Position numbers and translations under genes: made by a program. From Phallusia mammillata (lineage: Eukaryota > Chordata > Ascidiacea > Phlebobranchia > Ascidiidae), in contig QLIY01000060.1 of NCBI GenBank assembly GCA_003260075.1, forward strand, positions 62,001-126,000: DNA of 64,000 nt, read 5' to 3'. Position 1 is the first letter of the stretch. Every line of letters begins with the position of its first letter. The notes beneath the pieces were generated by a model. That model did not search any database, had not been told where the DNA came from, and saw only the letters and a list, made by a program, of their open reading frames with translations. Shown here in pieces: positions 59,366 to 64,000 of this stretch.

Positions 59366-59934
59366 ATGGATCCTGCGAGCTGCAAATGTTCAGGTAAGAT
59401 TTGACGCTCTACGTCTATGCGGAGTTTAACTTGTTGCAAGTTAATCACATATCTTGGATCAGTGGTGGGATTCAAATTTTTGTCAGCCTGTTCACAAAAG
59501 TCATATTTTTCAGTCGGTTCTGTTACAAAAAGTTTATTGACAATAACCAGCAATGCTAAACGGTTCGCTGATCTCATAAAAGTGGTTGAGACGGTTCTAT
59601 AGAACCGGTGCGAACCGGCTGAATCCCACAATGTCTTGAATACATGTGGCCAAATTTACTCGTGTGCGAACATTTGTTGTTGCACACTGTACAAACTTTT
59701 TGAAGTTAAGTGCATAAATAGTTTAGGGGCCAATTTGGGGGCGCATTGTTTATTTTTGAAGGTCCGTTTGTAACATTGTCGTGAATGCTTTCAGAAACTG
59801 GCCAATGTGCTTGTACACCCGGCCAATGTAAATGCAAAGATTGTAAATGCTCTGTGACTCAACAGGACAGTAGTGGTGGTTGCTGCAAATCCAAGTCCTG
59901 CTGTGAAACCAAAACAGCATGTAAGTCGTGTTGA
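59366..59934 (+). CDS. Metallothionein
   Basis: Exon 1 (59366-59393) gives MDPASCKCS; exon 2 (59795-59934) follows in phase 1 after a TTTCAG acceptor. The read-through product is 55 residues with 14 Cys in C-x-C and CC arrangements, including CKCKDCKC and two CC pairs. The MDP start and this cluster are chordate-type. Metallothioneins bind zinc, copper and cadmium through thiolates in the cytosol. A strong donor (GTAAGT, 59921) and an acceptor (TTTTAG, ends 59992) define a second possible intron; splicing it creates an immediate TGA and a 51-residue form without the final CKSC. Intron 1 carries a MITE (59460-59633). A polyadenylation signal follows at 60055. Confidence 0.9.
59460..59633. mobile_element. 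hAT-type MITE in metallothionein intron 1
   Basis: It runs from CAGTGGTGGGATTCAAA to GGCTGAATCCCACAATG. Flanks TCTTGGAT and TCTTGAAT form a target duplication with one mismatch. Internal GTTCTATAGAACCGGTGCG matches the family at 9829 and 37833. Confidence 0.8.
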
Positions 59935-60054
59935 GTTGGAAAAGTACTCCAATTACCTAATGAAATAACGTGTTGTTTTGGGCCTCTTTTAGGATACAAG
60001 GAGACAACGAAATCATCACGCCTGTGCCATGGCTTGTTACATGTACTTTGTGTC

Positions 60055-60060
60055 AATAAA
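60055..60060 (+). terminator. Polyadenylation signal of metallothionein
   Basis: AATAAA lies 121 bases after the longer stop codon, in the right place for this short gene. Confidence 0.7.
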
Positions 60061-61628
60061 ATTATGTCGACCAACACGATGCTTGTGTGATATTGTTTAG
60101 AATCAAACCAGTTTGTTATATTTTTAATGTAAACGTTTTTAATTAGCCGTTGACTTTACTTTACAATTAGAATTATTTTCTCAAATAGAGACCTTGACGT
60201 TTATGAAATAATTCACATTGTCCACAAGTATGCTAAATGTTTGTCACCACACTGAACATCAAGTCAATGAATCAACGTCAAAAGAAACTGGTTTTGGTTC
60301 AGATTCGTTACATTGCTCCTGTGTACAAGACCGATCCAAACTAGAAGCGTTGTTAAAATAAAGCCCAAATTAGGTCCAAGATTTTGACTTACCAAGGTAA
60401 AGTTACGACAAAAATTAGCACCAGTGTAAAGTCAGACGAGACCCGAAGACGAGTTTTTCTTTAAACTGAAGTCCAAACCCTCCAGAACTCGGTTGGACCG
60501 GCCCCTGTGTCGATCTTATCGTATATTATGAGTTTTAGCAAAAAATATATTATTTTGTTTTGCAAAATTTAGCTCTAATAAGAAAAAAGAGTATGCTTTA
60601 TAGAAATATTACGGAAGTCTATGATTTTTATGTTTAAAGGCTGTGGGTAGTGTGGGAAGATTTTTGTCATGCTATTTGGATTTTGCTTTGAAATATTATC
60701 TTGATGATAGTGAGTGTTTTAACTTGTATCATGTACGTTACAGGTTAAAATGTATTGTGTAATATCCGAAGGTATTTATGTATATTGTCGTGTTTTGTGT
60801 GTTTGTATTTCGCTTAATTCGCTTCTCTGTATTTGTAACTGTACTTAGAAAGTTTTTTGTTTGCGCGGAGGATTAACTTTTGATTGACAGGTAGATTTAA
60901 CGATTATAGCAATTTGTATGTTAGTCCCGCAAGACTGCGAGTCTACTACATAAGGAATAATTAAACTTTAACACAACGATTTTTTACTAGCTTCGCTCCA
61001 TTGCGCACGTAGCGTTTTTGCCTAAGCGTATACCTTTTTATTTTCATAACGACTCAAAATTTTGCGCTGATTTTCTTGGGCAAACTTTGTTGAAAAGTCC
61101 TAAATTGTCGGTAACTAGGTGTCAGAGAAAAATATATATTGAAGGAACTTTTTTGTGCCAAGCCGGATTACCTCCCCAAATGACAACGTTCGACTTTAAA
61201 TGTCATTTCAAGCGTGACAAACGTAAGGTTCTGATGCGCTTGACCGATTTTCGTGGATTATGTTCTGTGACGACACATAAATTAATTGTGCTATGTAATA
61301 AAAAAGAAATTGTGCGAACAACATTTTTTGCGAATTATACGTCAAAATCCTAAATTTGTGCATATTACAAGAAAAAATATTGCAAGGATCCCAGCGAACA
61401 TGATTCTTTTCATCTGCTTACTCTGTGTCTACGATCCGTATTCACCCATACAAATATGCTACAAATCTTAAACTTTTTATCGTGCACTGTGCAACACACA
61501 TTCAGTGTTACCTACCCTGATAAATGCGACCTATATAGGACAACGAAACGTTGGTATAAAAGTACAATTGCCAGAAGACCTCTATAAATTTAACTTTTTT
61601 TTGTGTAGGACTAGAGTTAACAGACAAA
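60061..61628. other. Intergenic DNA between metallothionein and NPL4
   Basis: It contains a fragment of the GGGTCGGGTTCGGG-type repeat (about 60385-60500) and a TATAAAAG at 61555-61562. A TTTTTTTGTGTAG acceptor ends at 61614, just before the NPL4 start. A 111-codon frame at 61018-61353 lacks an ATG start and is not called. Confidence 0.5.
61555..61562 (+). promoter_or_regulatory. Possible TATA box of NPL4
   Basis: TATAAAAG lies 67 bases before the start codon. It would place transcription start near 61585-61590, but an acceptor-like TTTTTTTGTGTAG follows at 61602-61614. The signal may be fortuitous. Confidence 0.3.
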
Positions 61629-63784
61629 ATGATTATAAGAATTCAATCAAGTGATGGAACAAAGCGAATCGAACTATCAAACAATGACACTGTTGCGACT
61701 CTGTTCAAAAGAGTGGAGGATATTTTTCAGCTGAAAGATTCTTCCTGGCAGCTTTACCAAGATCGCAACAAAAAAGGCCTTTTAAAAAATGTAAGACAAA
61801 AGTTAAAAGCAGCAAAATTGAACCATGGCGATATGCTCTATTTGGTTTCTTCAAATGGAGCCTCCTCTCGGCCCAGCTCTTCTCAGTCACAGGAGTCACA
61901 GAATGTGGTTGAAGACCCAATTGACTTACAATTATGGAAGGAGGATGGTCGAATAAAACAAAGCAAAAGTGCTGCTGGAATTTTTAAGATTGATGACCTA
62001 CCAACAGAGCCCTGGGATGAACTTTACCTGAAGGGAAAAGAAATTAAATTTATGTCATTCCATGCATATATGAGGCAGCAAACGGCCGGGGTTGACAAAG
62101 GAAAGTATTTTAAACTAGAAAACTTCCGTGCTGCCTGTAAAATGAGTGCAAATGGGACCAAGCACTCTGTGGTTGACCTTCCATCAGCAGTGACGCTAAA
62201 TCGGCAAAAATACCGACACATTGACAATATTATGTTTGAAAATCGGGATATAGTGGACAGGTTTCTCAATTTCTGGCGTGTATCAGGGCATCAAAGAATG
62301 GGCTACCTTTATGGTAGATATACACAACATTCAGAGGTTCCACTTGGCATAAAAGCAGAAGTATGTGCAATTTACGAGCCTCCTCAAGACAGTTCGGTAA
62401 ACTCGTTGCAATTTCATGACGATCCGATGCAAATTGTTGTGGATGAAATAGCTACCAAATTGGGTCTCGTAAAAGTTGGTTGGATCGTAACAGACTTAAT
62501 AGCGCAGGACCGTAGCAAAGGAACTGTCAAGAATTTCCGGAACTCTGAAACACATTTCTTGACAGCCGAGGAATGCATAACAGCTGCTTATCTGCAAAAC
62601 AAACATCTGAATTCTTGTAGACTGGCATCAAATGGAAAATATGGGTCAAAATTTACAACTGTTGTAGTTTCGGGAGACAAAGACTATCAAATTTCATTCG
62701 AAGGCTACCAGGTATGTTTGCGCCAATACTATAAGTTTTCTAAATCATATTTTTTTGTCAAAGCTTTATCTATTCAACTGCAAGTTTCTCACTTAAATAA
62801 TTTGGAAAGTGTATAGAGTAAACCTCGGTTAATCCTGACCGGTTTAGACCAAAACAAAATGCCCGCATTAGGCGAAGATATAGATTAACCGATGTAGATT
62901 AGTTAAAGCCTTACCATATTACAAACCGTTTCTACCTCAAGTTTTGTCTGAATAAGGTAAAGATCTGGAATAACCAAATCCGGTTTAACTGAGGTTCACT
63001 GAACATTTGTTTTGTTCCAATAAAAATATCATGACTAAAGTGATTAGACCTTTGGCGATGAAAATACAAACCTCTCCTTAATGTTTGTATTAAGGTTTCC
63101 AATCAGGGCATGTCATTGGTTGCTGATGATTGTTTAATTCCAACGATCGATGCCCCTGAGTTGGGTTATGTACGAGAAAGCTCGCCAGAACTTTTTGTAG
63201 CTGATGTATATTACAAAGAAAAGGATGATTATGGAAATGAAGTCACTAAATTGGCTCGACCTCTACCTCTTGAATATCTTCTACTGGATGTAAGTAAAAA
63301 CAACACTGTTTGAGAAATGGGTAAAATGCTGATTAACTAAAATGGTATTCTATAGTATAGATAATTGCTGCTAACGTCTGGAAAAGCCATGGTGAATCAT
63401 AAAAAATTATCAGGTTCTGCATGGCAAGTAGTCTCCTGAATATTTATCTTTTTAATGGCTATAACCTTCTGTTTGTGTATGTTTCTTGAAAGAGTCTGGA
63501 TTTACTCAAAATATATTGAAACAAAAGCTCTCGTTTTCAATAGGTGAAATGTAATCGACAATTTTCTTCAGGTCCCTACAGCATTTTCCAGAGAATCCCA
63601 GTTTACTTGCAGTAACAGTATTTCTGAATTTCCCGCCTGCAATCGTGATGCTGTTGGCCAAGTACAGTCATTGTCAGCTCTTTCAAAATACCTCAGTCAA
63701 TTCCCTGCTGACAAATTTGTAGATGCATTGTCCGATTTTCATGTCTTAGTCTATTTGGCTACTAATGACACTATTTCTCTAAAG
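61629..63784 (+). CDS. NPLOC4: NPL4 / NPLOC4 homologue lacking zinc-finger ligands (3' end outside window)
   Basis: Three exons in phase 0: 61629-62711, 63095-63289 and 63572-63784, 497 residues so far; the gene continues beyond the window. The N-terminal ubiquitin-like domain is at about 1-80 (MIIRIQSSDGTKRI). The region 100-200 aligns with NPL4 but lacks both Cys/His zinc-finger clusters. The MPN-type domain follows with LNRQKYRHIDNIMFEN, GYLYGRYT, AEVCAIYEPPQ, KLGLVKVGWI and EECITAAYLQNKH, without a metalloprotease JAMM motif, as normal for NPL4. Exon 2 carries the diagnostic DAPELGYVRESS and LARPLPLEYLLLD. NPL4 with UFD1 recruits p97/VCP to ubiquitinated substrates in ER-associated degradation. 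The first exon holds 361 codons without an intron. Confidence 0.95.
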
Positions 63785-64000
63785 GTAAGGACATAAAAGT
63801 ACACTGTTTGCAAATTTCAAGAATAGTCTGCTTTTTCTTGCAAATTTTTAAATAACTGTTGTTTAAATAAATTTTCTTGCCTTTTTGCCCAAATGCGAAC
63901 ACACTGAGCAGCCTTGCAAGATTCCCAAAACTTTTGGCATGCTCATTTTTTAAGTTTGGTAAATTTTAAATTTTGTTACACTTTTGCTGTTTGTGAAATA

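Noticed and set aside
61018-61353. 111-codon frame upstream of NPL4
   Set aside because: It begins with TTG, has no ATG-led form of note, no splice evidence and no recognisable motif.
62712-62816. C-terminal extension of the NPL4 first exon
   Set aside because: This is read-through past a GTATGT donor; exon 2 at 63095 restores the conserved sequence.

Overview
The window is eukaryotic nuclear DNA with spliced, widely spaced genes and many short transposon relics. The gene set (GAS7, NPL4, SDR42E, TTC36, COMT, and a metallothionein starting MDP with a CKCKDCKC run) points to a chordate. The AT-rich sequence, highly polymorphic near-identical copies and splice acceptors with no visible upstream coding exon suggest an invertebrate chordate, most likely an ascidian tunicate. 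The species call is inference.

Layout: 1-3291 holds two catechol O-methyltransferase genes in tandem on the minus strand; the first is cut by the window edge and the second is broken by a 10-C run. 4147-5840 (+) is TTC36, head to head with the second COMT. 6167-11815 (-) is an 11-exon Ser-rich coiled-coil protein that I do not recognise. 14331-34250 (-) is a complete 15-exon GAS7 (SH3, WW, F-BAR). 37232-58107 (-) is a complete SDR42E-type short-chain dehydrogenase over about 20 kb. 59366-60060 (+) is a small metallothionein gene. 61629 to the right edge (+) is the 5' part of an NPL4 (NPLOC4) homologue that has lost its zinc-finger ligands. The genes look functionally unrelated; nothing resembles an operon or defence island. 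Two clusters of CRE-type (TGACGTCA-like) sites lie upstream of the Ser-rich gene and of GAS7.

The strongest structural signal is an assembly signature. About twenty runs of almost exactly ten C, always C on this strand, and six single N sit at joins where flanking sequence is repeated with a few SNPs, inverted, or (in COMT) missing. I read these as gap placeholders between unmerged overlapping contigs or haplotypes. Two pieces bounded by such markers are clearly misplaced: 19268-19980 is an inverted copy of the Ser-rich gene's first exon and promoter, and 19982-21165 is a second copy of part of GAS7 containing exon 13. Four longer C runs (63, 39, 90 and 98 bases) may be sized gaps or real homopolymers. 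Gene models were read across these joins by following phase-matched splice sites.

Non-coding space is introns and intergenic DNA with several hAT-type MITE families (8-bp target duplications visible for some), one three-level nested insertion at 52277-52700, and little else that I can name. I found no rRNA, convincing tRNA, CRISPR array or virus-derived gene, and no clear new multi-gene system.
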